Source: Lingula anatina
Lineage: Eukaryota; Brachiopoda; Lingulata; Lingulida; Lingulidae
Length of the DNA: 64,000 nucleotides
Assembly (NCBI RefSeq): GCF_001039355.2
Contig: NW_019776024.1
Span: 288,440-352,439, forward strand
Direction: 5' to 3'
In this document: positions 40,322-53,135 of the stretch, piece by piece
How the letters are laid out: the number at the start of each line of letters is the position of its first letter
How positions within the stretch are numbered: position 1 is the first letter of the stretch
The notes under the pieces: model-generated
The model's input: the letters and a program-made list of their open reading frames with translations, nothing else
Databases searched by the model: none
What the model was told of the DNA's origin: nothing
Position numbers and translations under genes: made by a program

Positions 40322-41070
40322 GCTAAACGGTCTAGGGAACCTGGCAGTTGTTAAATGGTTATAGAATATTCTACTTTGGGTTTTTATTTAGACATTTACT
40401 GTAAGCTTTGTATTTGTTATTATTGTTATATACATGTACCAAGAGCCAAACATGCTATAATATAAATGTGATGGTCTTGGAATGCAGGTTTGTTATACTG
40501 AATTGAAGTGAACTTTGAAATAAAAGAACAACACATTCCACCGTTTGATGGGTCCCCTGACATAGAATGAAAAAAACAAGATATACTAGTATATATATAT
40601 AAATGTTCACATATTATCCTTTAGATATAGCTGTGAAGGATAAACCTTGATGGTCTAAAGTTAAATTAACTATACTATACAAAATTAAAAAAAAGGAAAA
40701 AAAAAACATGGACGGAATACACTGATTGAATGAAAGAAGCCCATGACTCGTTTCATTTAAATTTTGATGTAATTGTTATGATTTTGTTTGCTGAAGACTG
40801 AGTTGACCACCTCTATTAAAAGATGTTGTGCCTAGCAACAAGAGCACATACTTCTAGTACAGACAGAAAACAGGCGAAGTACCAACGACTCGCACTGTCC
40901 AACGGCATTGAATTAAAAAAATATACGTTGAACGTGCACATTGAACGTCCTCTCTTGACCAGTGAAGTAGTAAACAGGCACATAAATTAGACCTACCTAC
41001 ATGTATGTTAACCTTAGACGAGCGTTGATGGGGACTGTGATAAGGAGTGTAATACACAGCTCTATACATG
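39824..41070. other. 3' flank of the ABCC4-like gene
   Basis: AATAAA at 40519-40524 is a likely poly-A signal for the ABCC4-like gene, giving a 3' UTR of about 700 bases. An (AT)n microsatellite lies at 40262-40317. Nothing else with coding potential was seen before the duplicated vWA block starts. Confidence 0.5.
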
Positions 41071-42751
41071 CACGTCGGTTTTCAATCATGAAGAGGAAAT
41101 AAAACATGAAATCCACTCACGTTTTCTGTCGCAAAATATCATTTATCCTGCCAGTTGGCAAACTGACTGGGATTGTAAGTTGCTGCTGTCATTTACCATA
41201 AAATTTAGTATTAAAATACATTAGGCTTGTGCATTTAAATGTATGACATCAAAAGTTATCAATTAGAACAGCGAATAACAATGAAAACAACCTTGTCAGG
41301 TGTAGAACGTGATAAGGTTGGCCTTTTCGCGTGATTCAGGAGTAATGACACGTATGTAATGTATTTGCAACAATTTAGAAAAAAATGTGTATTATAGCTG
41401 ATTATATCTTTGTGGTCAAGGATATGGATATGTAGGTAAAGAACAATTTTACTAAAGAGAGAAAAAAAAACAGACTACCACTGAAAGATTTCAAGGAGGG
41501 AGGAAGGAAATCGATCTCCCCCCCCCCAATCCCCTTGACCATTCCTCAACCTGGCTAAGCTACGTGACTAGTTGCACATATACATATATAAAGAATTGGC
41601 TGAGCCCACTGTGATGGCACATATTGAGCTAACAATAACATCATTTCATTGTACAGCAAATTGATATAACTTTCTGACAAGCGCTGCATGACAGTCCTTG
41701 TGCAAATGTGCAAATAATATTGGTGAGAAAACAAAGTCATTCACACTTACATAACAAAGTGTCTCTTTTTCATGAGTCCAGTGTACGACCTTATATGACA
41801 ATGTATGTGTATTACTTCAATCATAGAAAGGAAACGGAAAAAATTATCTCACACTTCTGTAAAGAAGTATCATTTATATCACCAAGGCGGAAATCAACAG
41901 GGATTGGATAACTTGTTGTTGTCATTTAGTAGAAATCCGCCTATAGAATACATTTCAAAAATAGATGGCACTATCCTGTGACAGCCAAAGAAAAACAAAA
42001 AACATTGCACCACTGCTTTTTAATGATATCAAGGAAATACAATAAGAAAAATGGACTCAAAATGTTTTTCGACAAACAATTTTAGAAGTAATTAGATTTT
42101 TCAGTTATCATGAAATGCGCAACGTCCATAATGATCAAAAATCGGTGAAAAACATTGAAATGGATGGAAATGCATTACCCATGTGTATTAATATATTTTT
42201 GTTTTTCTGTTTTGTTTACTAGAACGTGAAAATGTGTAGAATTATGTGAAAAAGGTATTGGCCATTCGCGTTGGCGGATGAAGAATATAGGATAGAGAGA
42301 AATACCAGATATAATTGGCCTGGAACCTCCCCTTAATCTGTGGATGAGGCAGGACAAATTAACACAATGATCACTCAATGAAAATTTAAATTTTAAAGCT
42401 ACATTTGACCATGGAAGTAGACATACTGACTAATGCCGAGTGTCGTTGTGCACAGAGTTCAGTACCCAACCTAAGAAATTAAGATTTTTATACTTCTAAG
42501 TATGAATTTTCAATTAAAACATTGTAGGTCTTAAAAGAAGTTTAAATTCCGCCAAGCTTTTGTTACAAAGATTACCTCACAATATACCATTTATCTCAAC
42601 TTTGAGGAAATCAATTGTAATTGGTTAAGCCGATGCTATTATTTAAAGCGAAAACTAATTTTAGGGAAAAATCATGCAGAGGTGCAGTCTAAATATAAAT
42701 GACACCATCTCGTGCAAAGTCAAAAATCAAGGTTGCGTATACCTGCACTGG

Positions 42752-42761
42752 TATAAATATA
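42752..42761 (+). promoter_or_regulatory. TATA box of vWA gene copy 1
   Basis: TATAAATATA lies 83 bases before the ATG. Both the box and the spacing are the same in copy 2. The context (GCACTGG-TATAAATATA-GCGGC) and short predicted 5' UTR fit a TATA-driven, possibly tissue-restricted promoter. Confidence 0.7.
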
Positions 42762-42834
42762 GCGGCAAGTTTGAAATAAGGAACGTTGCAACTAATATTT
42801 CGCTGCACCTTCTAGAGTGAATAAGTCTCCGACT

Positions 42835-45800
42835 ATGAATTTCAACGCAGTGCTGGCATTACTTCTTACTGTTGGTCCATTATGCGTTCTTGGACAGGCA
42901 CTAGGTAAGTGTCATTCTATTCTAATCATTCGGTAAAAGGACAGAATGAAGTTGTGATTTAAAAGCCATGCTCAATTTGGCAAGGAATTTTCATTCTAAC
43001 CAAAAATTCACTTTTGAATTGAAGAGATTGCATATGCTCTTGTTCTCCCTTATTTGCAGTTCCCCTCAACAGTGGTAGAGACGCTGGAGCTTCAATTTTT
43101 GACACCCTAGATGCAATATTGAGCGGATCGCAATACCATAATGTCATGTTCCTAATGGACAGCAGTGGAAGCATATCAGCCTCTGATTTCGCCGTATCAA
43201 AGGAAGCGACACATGTTTGTTTCAAGTTACAATAAAAAGATCCTCTGTAGCAAAACCATTTTTTTAAATATCGTAAGACATTAAAGATTCGAATCAAGGA
43301 ACTGGAGACGGATGTGTAATTGATAAAGTAATGCATTTTTTCTGGTGTTTTCATTTTATTAACTACCATATTAACTCCATTTACAAATATCAGCAGCACA
43401 TCTGATTTAGTTAGTTTAAGTCAATATCAGAGACATGCCGTAATTTTTTCAAAATCTTACAACAAATGATATAGGTCACAGAGGAGATTGCGATTCGCTG
43501 CAGTCGCCGATTCACCTAAGACAGTTTCCGAATCAGAATCTGTCCAAGTGACGGTTTCCGCTAGTGATCTGTCCTAGGACCGATTCTCCTAGGTCAGATT
43601 GTTCCTTCTGGCAGTTCTAACAAACACTGACAGTGTACCAACTGATAAGTGTCAATCAAGTGCATTCAGTACAAGATTCTCTCTCATATAGTATCAGGGA
43701 TCAGTACAGCAATTCAGTACAGCAATTCGGGTAGTTGTGTGTCCTTCCAAACTGCTAGCATGCTTTCGGATATAACCTATATGTTATCAAATGTCGTAAA
43801 AACTTAAGTATTTCTTTTGTATGTAACACAGCTACAAAAGATTTAGATAAGCTATGAAAAAGATGGGGTAATACCCAAATAAAACAAAAAAAATTTATTG
43901 ATTGCACAAACAACTTTGATATATCAATATGAAATTTAACTTATTTTGGTGTAAAATCAGATGATTTTAGTTTTGGTGTGAGATTAGATAATGTAAAATC
44001 TATTGTTTATGTCGAGAAAAAAAGTAATTCCTAGAGTGTTATACTAATTCGGTAGTTTTAAGCTTTTTTCTTTGATATACCCCTCTGAATAGATGTATAT
44101 TATACAAAATTATTAATTTTTACTTGCTGAACATTTTAATATAATGAATGGCAGACCTTGACTTCTTTAAAGACTGATTTATTTAATAAATGTACAAATT
44201 CCTTTTATATAAAACCATCATCCATTTTGCATTTTTACTAGCTGAAGAAAACAAACTGATGGATTAGCAACAGTACTAAGAGAATCGGTGGACAGATCAC
44301 GATCATAAACTGTCTTATGACAGATTCCGATTGGAAACTGTCCTAAATGCACTGAATCGCAACCTCCCATATATATATATATATATATATCCTTTTATGT
44401 ATTTTTGTGTGTACAGGCAATTCTTAGCGTCGTTGATTTCATCCCCTCATCCAACGCTATAGCATCAGATAAACATAAGATAGGACTGGTGCGGTTCTCT
44501 TCTGATGCAAACACAAAGGTCATAATCACATTGGGGGAGCATGCTAGCTTCAGTAAGAACAACGAGGAAATTGGCAAGGTGGTAAAAGAAGGTAAATTGG
44601 AACGATCACATGAATACAGTGTGTCAGCATTTGGAACATTGGTCGAGTGTTTTTTAAAGTTTCTTCGTATTGTACTAAAGGCTTGAACGGTTTCCTCTAA
44701 AATGCATGATTTTTCTTTAATTGTAACACATTTTCAAATAACCATGGTTGATATTTAAATTAAGTCGAACCAACAGACATGTAGATCTCTGCTAAGCACC
44801 GCTGCCACTACCGTTCAAGGCTAGCGCCTTTGCAATACTTTTCTTGTGTTGGCTTCTTATTCTGTATGTAGGCCTACTTATAGCTCAGAATTGGTCTGTA
44901 AAGTTTCTGAAATCGTCACGTAAACGACATATATAACAGTTTCATAGCAAGTAAATATTGTTTGTAATAAGCAATGACAATTCTTTTGCTGAAATCAAAG
45001 CACCCACTTTAAAAATAAAATCCATACGTGTATTTACTCAACTTTTTTTTAGGCGGTTTGACTAACACCAAAAAAGGCTTACTACTCGCTCAACTAGAGT
45101 TGGGATTTCGAGGAGGATCTGCTAGAAAGCAACTTATCTGGATGTCAACTGATGGCAAGTCCAATGAAGGAGGAGATCCCATTGCTACAGCAAATAGTTT
45201 GAAGGGACGGGGTGAGTAATGTCATGCCGTTAGAAGAGTAAGCGCAACATTTCAACCGATTTGCACAGCCGATGTGTGGGTGCTCAGATTCGTAACTTAG
45301 CTGAAATGCTTATTTCAAAATTGAATGAATCGCTGCATTGGCGTGATTGGTTCATGCATTTTCTCTTTCCCTGTGTAAAGCCACTTTTGCCAACTAATTT
45401 TAAGCCATGCTAAGAAAAAATAGCTTCATCAGATGACGAATTTGCAACATATTAACGCCAACGTTAGAAAGACAAAATTATACAATCTTCTTTTTGCAAT
45501 TCCCTGTGGTTTTACGGGACACAATTTCCGATGCATGAACATGTTAAAATAATAATAATAATAATTATTATTATTATTATTATATTTAGAAACCAAGTAT
45601 GGTCTTACATTTATTTAGATATGTAGCTACGTGTATTACTTTCAGTAAAACGATGCCTGAAAATTCATTTTTGAGAATTAAATTAAGGTTAAGTGAAATT
45701 TTGTTAATTGCCAATAAACTCCAATAAAATATGAAAATCACCTTTAGTTCACATATTTGCTTAAAATATTTGCAGATATATCAATATAGGTTATTCAATG

Positions 45801-46107
45801 AAAATTTCCTGCGATATCATGTCAGTCACCATCATGTATTTCTGTATCTTATCAACAATGAGTCTGATCTGCTTTATTTGTGAATTGATATCAGTCATGA
45901 ACAGATATGCAAAACTTCGCTTTAGGTGTCACCATTTGCGTCACTGCCATTGGAAACAACGTAAACGTTCAAGAAATTTATGGTTTGGCTTCGTCTGTAG
46001 TGGTCCAAGGAGAGTCGAGGAAATGTGTCTTCCAGGTGGCCTCGTACAGTGCGTATAGTTCTGCAGCCAGAGTCGCGAGTGGCATAGCCAGTGCCAGGGG
46101 AAAATAA
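42835..46107 (+). CDS. Secreted single von Willebrand factor A (vWA) domain protein, copy 1
   Basis: Five exons: 42835-42904, 43060-43214, 44417-44591, 45053-45211, 45926-46107; 741 nt, 246 aa. Exon 1 encodes a signal peptide (NAVLALLLTVGPLCVLGQ). The vWA domain covers about residues 50-215, with a complete metal-ion-dependent adhesion site: D57-S-S-G-S61, T137 in GGLTNT and D167 in WMSTDG. The tail is Ser/Ala/Arg-rich and ends ASARGK. Such domains bind protein ligands through a divalent metal; with no other domain it may be an extracellular-matrix, plasma or mucosal component, which is inference. Exon 2 ends CAT|GTTTGT, where copy 2 has the better CAG|GTTTGT, so splicing of intron 2 may be weaker here. 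AATAAA at 46274-46279 is the likely poly-A signal. Confidence 0.9.
43482..44368. mobile_element. Long-inverted-repeat element in vWA intron 2, copy 1
   Basis: The left end GGAGATTGCGATTC and the right end GAATCGCAACCTCC are inverted. Behind them, about 110 bases on each side keep matching imperfectly, including GACAGTTTCC, GAATCTGTC, TGATCTGTCC and CGATTCTC. The sub-ends are themselves palindromic around GACAG...CTGTC. The AT-rich middle has no transposase. Presence at the same place in both vWA copies shows that insertion preceded the duplication. Confidence 0.65.
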
Positions 46108-46273
46108 GCCCGTTTTGAATGCCAAAAAAGGCCCAGACCGGTCACAGTGTTTAGTGTTTCCATAATGACTGACCATCGCGGCCATTGTCAGTTTTTAAAC
46201 AATTCTTATTGCTTTTCATCAAATTATTTCACTATCGATAATCTACTTACCGATGTCCAAATTACATTATGGA

Positions 46274-46279
46274 AATAAA
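46274..46279 (+). terminator. Poly-A signal of vWA copy 1
   Basis: AATAAA lies 167 bases after the stop codon and is conserved in copy 2. Confidence 0.6.
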
Positions 46280-48059
46280 AAGTTTTAGTGCAAAGTTTAT
46301 ATATGTGTGTGGTTTCTTAAAAAAAAAAAAAAAAGAAAGAAAATGTTATGGTTGTTTCTCAGGCGTTAAGGCCCCTACATTTTGTAACAGTAGTTACTGG
46401 CAATGATATCATCTTTCCTTTCAAGAACAAAAAGTATTCATGTTAAAGCAAAATATGCATGAGGGTACGGGAGTCTAAAATATACACCCGAGAGGCTTCT
46501 TATTTTCAAATGGTCTACAACCAAGGCAATATGTTAACAAAATAAGATATAAAAGATATAAAATGATACACCAGTCGCAGGTGTAAGTTATGTGAACCGA
46601 CCCATGTGCCATTACAAATCGTTGGTAGGGCATGTATATTTTTTATTTTTTTTCTCTAAGAGCATAAAAGCAACGCACAAAATTATAAGCCTTGCTGAGA
46701 ACCATGACTCGTTGGATAGCTTTTTTCACAGGTTTTAAATCCCCACTACTGAGCGTTTAAAATCGAGAATACTTCAACAGGTAGCTATACTAGTCTGATT
46801 CAAGTTAATGAGCAAATAACTAAAATAAGCAACATGGTTAACAATTCATTCGCTCACCCCCTTCATGTGATTTAGTACACAACGTACGTATATTTATCTT
46901 GAAAAATCCTATACGTAGGCCTACTAGTACTTAACCAGTGGCTCCGAGATATTTTGCTTAGACCTTGCCTCATAAACAAATTACAAAAGAAACTATCGCC
47001 TCTTATTTCTTCAATATTGAAGGTAATAAAAGATGGTCATTCGTATCTCCCTTTCAAAGAAACATTAGCTTTAAAAAAGGACCGATTACCGGTCGAGCAA
47101 AATACACTATCCATCTCCAGTAAAACATTCACTACGCCATTACAGTTAGGAACATGAAACCTTCCGAGCAGCTGATAAGCTTACCATTGAGGATATGCAT
47201 AGGTTTCCGGGAATGTTGGTATGATATTTCAGGTGTGGCTATCCCGGGGGTGGTTGATTCTATTTTTCACATCGTTATTTCTGCCATCTATACCCTTAAA
47301 TTCTAAGGAACATGAAACAGAGATTGATGAACCAGTCATTTTTAATGAATGTGCATGGGTCCTTGAGAAATGTAGAGAACAGCAGAANAGTAGAATGTAG
47401 AGAACAGCAGAAACACATACAGAACTTAATGGACTTCCAGCCATATGCATAAATATAGGTCAGGGAATCCAATTAAAAACTAATTCAAGGCCCCACACAC
47501 TCAGGAACCCTAGCGTTCAACTGCTGTTTTGTCTTAACACAAAACAAAAATGTTTATTACCCAAGAACAGTAATTAACATGTGTGTTTTATTTTAAAGAA
47601 CAACGGGACTTGGACCCTAGGATTCCTGAGAGTATGGGGTCTTGAATGGGTTTTAATTAACTTGACCTATATTCAAGAATACGACTGAAGGTCTGTTATT
47701 AATACTGCCTGCTGCTTTCTCTGCATTTCCCCTTCCTTCCTAACTCGAAGACCGCCTTCAGATTCACACATCGTACTAGCTGGGTCGGTCCAACTCTGCG
47801 GGGAATCTGACTTTTGTGCAATCTATGGAATCAGCTTCATTGTCTGACACGTGCACATCTTTAATGGCAAGTTTAAATATCCCCAACGTCTCATGTTCCT
47901 CACTTTAATGCATAGGGGATAACTGTAACAACGATATAAAAATATATATATACCTTCCCCCCCCCCCCAAAGGACTGCAAAGTCACACTACTATATATCT
48001 ACGGGTAGATAGCAGAAATTACGATGTAAAAATTACAATCAACCGCCCTATGGGACAAC

Positions 48060-48550
48060 CACACCCCGTACTTCAAACCGTTTCAGGGACTTACAAAAAA
48101 TCCTGGTTGCAAAATGCATTGCAGTTGCAAAACTCGTTTTCACGATTTTCTTTGTGTGCAAATCTGCAAAATACGTGGCAGTTGCAAAATGCGGCTCTAC
48201 AACTGACTCATTATGATTGTGAAGAAGAAAAGGACAGCACACAGCACTGGACAGCTGAGTGCTTGAATGTAGGTCAAGGAATCCAATAAAAAACTGTTGT
48301 GTGCTTGGGGGAGATGACAGAAATTGTGATATATATAAAATATATTTCATCCACCACGGGTGCAGGCACCAGATTCAGCCTATTGTGTCAAGGCAACCCC
48401 GTTCTCACCCCGATTCTATCTCTACATCATTTAAAATTGTTCCGGTTACTATAAAGAAATTGGTTGCTAAATGTGTTACAGTCGCAGATTGCGTTTTCAC
48501 GTATTTCTTTGGTTGCAAAATGCGGCTTTACAACTATCTTATGGAATGAC
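48060..48550. repeat. Diverged repeat built on the word GTTGCAAAATGCG
   Basis: GGTTGCAAAATGCATTGCAG, GTTGCAAAACTCG and AGTTGCAAAATGCGGCTCTA occur near 48100-48200. A second block near 48458-48530 repeats the order (GGTTGCTAAATGTGTTACAG ... GGTTGCAAAATGCGGCTTTA). On the minus strand the first block reads as repeated FATA/FAT peptide words. This looks like decayed repeat DNA, not a gene. Confidence 0.55.
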
Positions 48551-49564
48551 TCCCCAGACTGTAGTGTGCTGTAGTTAATTTACGCCCTTATCTTTCACAT
48601 TAAAACCAAGTAACAGGGTATCATTTACAAGTGCTCAGGTGAGGTGGAAGCACAAAAGAAATAAGCAATCATAAGCAATATACTTGAGACACAAGGTTTC
48701 TTTGCAACTTAACTTTTTCAGTTCAATTTATTCTGAATAAATATCAATCTACAAGCCTGTTGATCTCGCAGATCAACCACGTTAATTAGGCTGCTAAACA
48801 ACAAGCCCCCCCCCCCCCCTCCGAACGCCTTATTAACAACAGGTTTCCAAATGCAGACTGTGCCGCAGATAATACTTTCGGGTCAAAAGAGAACCAGCCA
48901 AGGGCACACTTCAGGAACACGTTTGATCACGCCATGATGGACATTCACAGGTGTAGGACCAGAACAGAGCCTCTTGGAAACCAAGGGACAGACGTTAAGC
49001 ATTATACCTACGCGTGTCTTTCCTCATGGAAAAATTAGTCTTTTCAGAGTGGGAGGCGACTTGATCAAGACGATTGTAGTGCACAATTATATACATGTAC
49101 CTTCTCTGCTTCTTTTTCAACACTATTATCTATTTATTTATGTTTAATAATTGATTCCTATTTGTTTATTTAACCATCTTATAATCCAGTTACCTACGCG
49201 TAAATTATGTTTTCATAGCCTGGTTTACCTGATCCAGTAGTTTTATGTATCAAGCGGATGTGGGAAGGGAGGGCCTAGGGGGTCTGGACCCCCTTTTTCC
49301 AACGCTGACCATTATCTCCCATAATGTACTGATTTTTCAGAAATCCTGGACCCTCACCTACATGTACATATGCCTGTGTATTTTAAAATTGCTCAAAACA
49401 TAGGCCTACATCCAATATCACTAAAGAAACCCTATTCATTCATACAAGTAAATTAAAACGTACAGTTTACCTATTTTGGATAATATTTACAGTAAAAAAA
49501 CATTATATTTCAAAAACGTTATCTTTCATAACGTAGGACCAACAACAGGTGCTTTTTCACCATT

Positions 49565-49690
49565 ATCCCATGAAGTCGCAGGCAATATCTTATGTGGAGA
49601 TGAAGTCGCATTTTATCCTATGAAGTCGATTTGTCAGTAAATTCAGAGCATTTATCCCATGAAGTGGTAATATACCATGAAGTATCTTAA
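49565..49690. repeat. Cluster of ATGAAGTCG words at the edge of duplication copy 2
   Basis: Variants of TATCCCATGAAGTCG occur about five times within 125 bases, ending right where copy 2 of the segmental duplication begins. Confidence 0.6.
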
Positions 49691-50166
49691 CACACGTCTG
49701 TTTTCAATCACGAAGAGGAAATAAAACATGAAATCCACTCACGTTTTCTGTTGCAAAATATCATTTATCCTTAGCAAACTGACAGGGATTGTAAGTTGCT
49801 GCTGTCATTTACCATGAAATTTAGTATTAAAATACCTTAGGCTTGTGCATTTAAATGTATGACATCAAAAGTTATCAATTAGAACTGCGAAGAACAATGA
49901 AACAACCTTGTCAATTGTAGATTGCGATAAGGTTGGCCTTTTCGAGTGGTTCAGGAGTAATGACACGTTCAATGTATTTGGAACAATTTAGATAAAAATG
50001 TGTATTATAGCTGGTTATATCTGTGGCCAAGGATATGGATATGTAGGTAAAGAACAATTTTACTAGAGAGAGAAAAAAACAGACTACTACTGAAAGATTT
50101 CAAGGAGAGAGGAAAGAAATCGATCTCCCCCCCCAATCCCCTTGACCATCCCTAAACATGGCCAAG

Positions 50167-50380
50167 GGCGCATTCCCATAGATTTTAGATCGATCTATCC
50201 CCGTGGGGAGTCTCACTAGATTACTGTCAGATATTCCGGCTTAAATGTCCGTCCCGCCTACTACAAGCTGTAAGGGGGTAATTAACTTTCGTGCCCGCTC
50301 GGCTGACAGCTATTTAGCGCGAACCCCCAGGGAGTTAGTTCGATCTAGTTGGATCGATCTAATCTCTGGGAATGGGGTCT
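50167..50380. mobile_element. 214-bp MITE inserted after the vWA duplication
   Basis: Copy 1 reads GGCTAAGCTACGTGACTAG, while copy 2 reads GGCCAAG, then this element, then AAGCTACGTGACTAG. The insertion is therefore exact with a 3-bp AAG target duplication. The ends are inverted repeats: GGCGCATTCCCATAGATT on the left, and the reverse complement of the right end starts AGACCCCATTCCCAGAGATT; TAGATCGATC follows on both. It has no ORF. A diverged relative lies at 6430-6615. Confidence 0.88.
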
Positions 50381-51595
50381 AAGCTACGTGACTAGTTGCA
50401 CATATACATATATATAAAGAAATGGCCGAGCCCGGTGTGAAGGCACATTGAGCTAGCAATAACATCATTTCATTGTGCAGCAAATTGATATAACTTTCTG
50501 ACAAGCGCTGCATGACAGTCCTTGTGCAAATGTGCAAATAATATTGGTGAGAAAACAGTCCTTCACACTTACATAACAAAGTGTCTCTCTTTCATGAGTC
50601 CAGTGTACGACCTTATATGACAATGTATGTGTAACTTCAATTATAGCAAAGAAACGGAAAAAAATTATCTCACATTTCTGTAAAGAAGTATCATTTATAT
50701 CACCAATGCGGAAATCAATAGGGATTGGATAACTTGCTGTTGTCATTTAGTAGAAATCCGCCTAGAAAAAGAGACTACATTTCAAAAATAATTTCCCATG
50801 ACAGCCAAAGAAAAAGAAAAACAAACAAACAAAAGAAAAAAAAAAAAACATTGCACATCCATTCTTTTTAATGATATCAAAGAAATACAATAAGAAATAA
50901 GGACTCAAAATGTTATTCGACCAACAATTTTAGAAGTAATTAGATTTTTCAGTTATCATGAAATGCGCAACGTCCATAATGATCAAAAATCGGTGAAAAG
51001 CATTGAAATAGATGGGAATGCATTACTCATGTGTATTAATTTTTTTCTGTTTTGTTTACTACATTGTAGAACGTGAAGATGTGTAGAATTATGTGAAGGT
51101 ATTGGCCATTCGCGCTAGCGGATGAAGAATATAGGATAGAGAGAAATACCAGATATAATTGGCCTGGAACCTCCCCTTAATCTGTGCATAGGGCAGGACA
51201 AATTTACACAATGATCACTTAATGAAAATTTAAATTTTAAAGCTACATTTGACCATGGAAGTAGACATACTGACTAATGCCGAGTGTCGTTGTGCACAGA
51301 GTTCAGTACCCAACCTAAGAAATTAATATTCTTTATATTTCTAAGTATGAATTTTCAATTAAAACATTATAGGTCTTAAAAAAGTTCAAATTCCGCCAAG
51401 CCTCTGTTACAAAGATAACCTCACAACATACCATTTACCTCAACTTTGAGGAAATCAATTGTAATTGGTTAAGCCGATGCTATTATTTAAAGCGAAAACT
51501 AATTTTAGGGAAAAATCATGCAGAGGTGCAGTCTGAATATAAATGACACCATCTCATGCAAGGTCAAAAAACAAGGTTGCGTATACCTGCACTGG

Positions 51596-51605
51596 TATAA
51601 ATATA
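51596..51605 (+). promoter_or_regulatory. TATA box of vWA gene copy 2
   Basis: TATAAATATA lies 83 bases before the ATG, identical to copy 1. Confidence 0.7.
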
Positions 51606-51678
51606 GCGGCAAGTCTGAAATAAGGAACACTGCAACTAATAATTCGCTGCACCTTCTAGAGAGAATAAGTCTCCGACT

Positions 51679-53097
51679 ATGCATTTCAACGCAGTGCTGG
51701 CATTACTTCTTACTGTTGGTCCATTATGCGTCCTAGGACAGGCTCTAGGTAAGTGTCATTCTATTCTAATCATTCGGTAAAAGGACGGTATGAAGCTGTT
51801 TTAAAAGCCGTGCTCAATTTGGCAAGGAATTTTCATTCTGTCCAAAAATTCACTTTTGAATTGAAGAGATTGCATATGCTCTTGTTCTCCCTTATTTCCA
51901 GTTCCCCTCAACAGGGGTAGAGACGCTGGAGCTTCAATTTTTGACACCCTAGATGCAATATTGAGCGGATCGCAATACCATAATGTCATGTTCCTAATGG
52001 ACAGCAGTGGAAGCATATCAGACTCTGAGTTCGCCGTATCAAAGGAAGCGACACAGGTTTGTTTCAAGTTACAATAAAAAGATCCTCTGTAGCAAAACCA
52101 TTTTTTTAATATCGTAAGACATTTAAGATTCGGATCAAGGAACTGGAGACGGATGTGGAATTAATAACCACAGGCAGTAATTCGATTGCTTCAAAATTTT
52201 ACAACGAATGATATTAGGTCACAGAGGAGATTGCGATTCGCTGCAGTCGCCGATTCACCTAAGACAGTTTCCGAATCAGAATCTGTCCAGGTGACGGTTT
52301 CCGCTTGTGATCTGTCCTAGGAGAAAGACCGATTCTCCTAGGTCAGATTGTTACTTCTGGCAGTTCTAACAAACACTGACAGTGTGCCAACTGATAAGTG
52401 TCAATCAAGTGCAATCAGTACAAGATTCTCATAAGGTATCAGTACAGCAATTCGGGTAATTGTCTGTCCTTCAAAACTGCTAGCTGCTTTCGGATAACTT
52501 CTAACAGGCTTTCGGATATAACCTATATGTTATCAAATGTCGTAAAAACTTAAGTATTTCTTTTGTATGTAACACAGCTACAAAAGATTTAGATAAGCTA
52601 TGAAAAAGATGGGGTAATACCCAAATAAAACAAAAATATTTATTGATTGTACAAACAACTTTGATATATCAATATAAAATGAAATAAACTCATTTTGGTG
52701 TAAAATCAGATGATTTTAGTTTCGGTGTGAGATTAGATAATGTAAAATTTATTGTTTAAGTCGAGAAAAATAGTAATTCCTAGAGTTTTATACTAATTTG
52801 GTAGTTTTAAGCTTTTTTCTTTGATATACCTCTCTGAATAGATGTATACTATACAAAATTATTAATTTTGACTTGCTGAACATTTTGAATATAATGAATG
52901 GCAGACCTTGACTTCTTTAAAGACTGATTTATTTAATAACTGTACAAATTCCTTTTATATGAAACCATCATCCATTTTGCATTTTTACTAGCTGAAGAAA
53001 GCAAACTGATGGATTAGCAACAGTACTAAGAGAATCGGTGGACAGATCACGCTCATAAACTGTTTTATGACAGGCAATTGTACTGAATCGCAACCTC

Positions 53098-53135
<38 letters not shown>

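Larger units (their letters stand above)
41071..47133 (+). repeat. Segmental duplication, copy 1 (vWA gene unit)
   Basis: This 6.06-kb unit matches 49693-58668 along its length, in introns and flanks as well as exons. It begins at CACGTCGGTTTTCAATCATG (CACGTCTGTTTTCAATCACG in copy 2) and ends at the shared CATTCACTA. The two insertions present in copy 2 are absent here, so it serves as the empty-site reference. Confidence 0.92.
47134..49692. other. Spacer between the two duplicated vWA units
   Basis: No gene was supported. The spacer holds a small direct repeat GTAGAGAACAGCAGAA (about 47372-47412, with an undetermined base), a diverged two-unit repeat at 48060-48550, poly-C tracts near 47958 and 48808, and a cluster of ATGAAGTCG words just before copy 2 starts. 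Confidence 0.5.

Noticed and set aside
44369-44391. (AT)n next to the intron element as a target-site duplication
   Set aside because: The run differs in length between the paralogs and has no matching copy on the other side, so it is an ordinary microsatellite.
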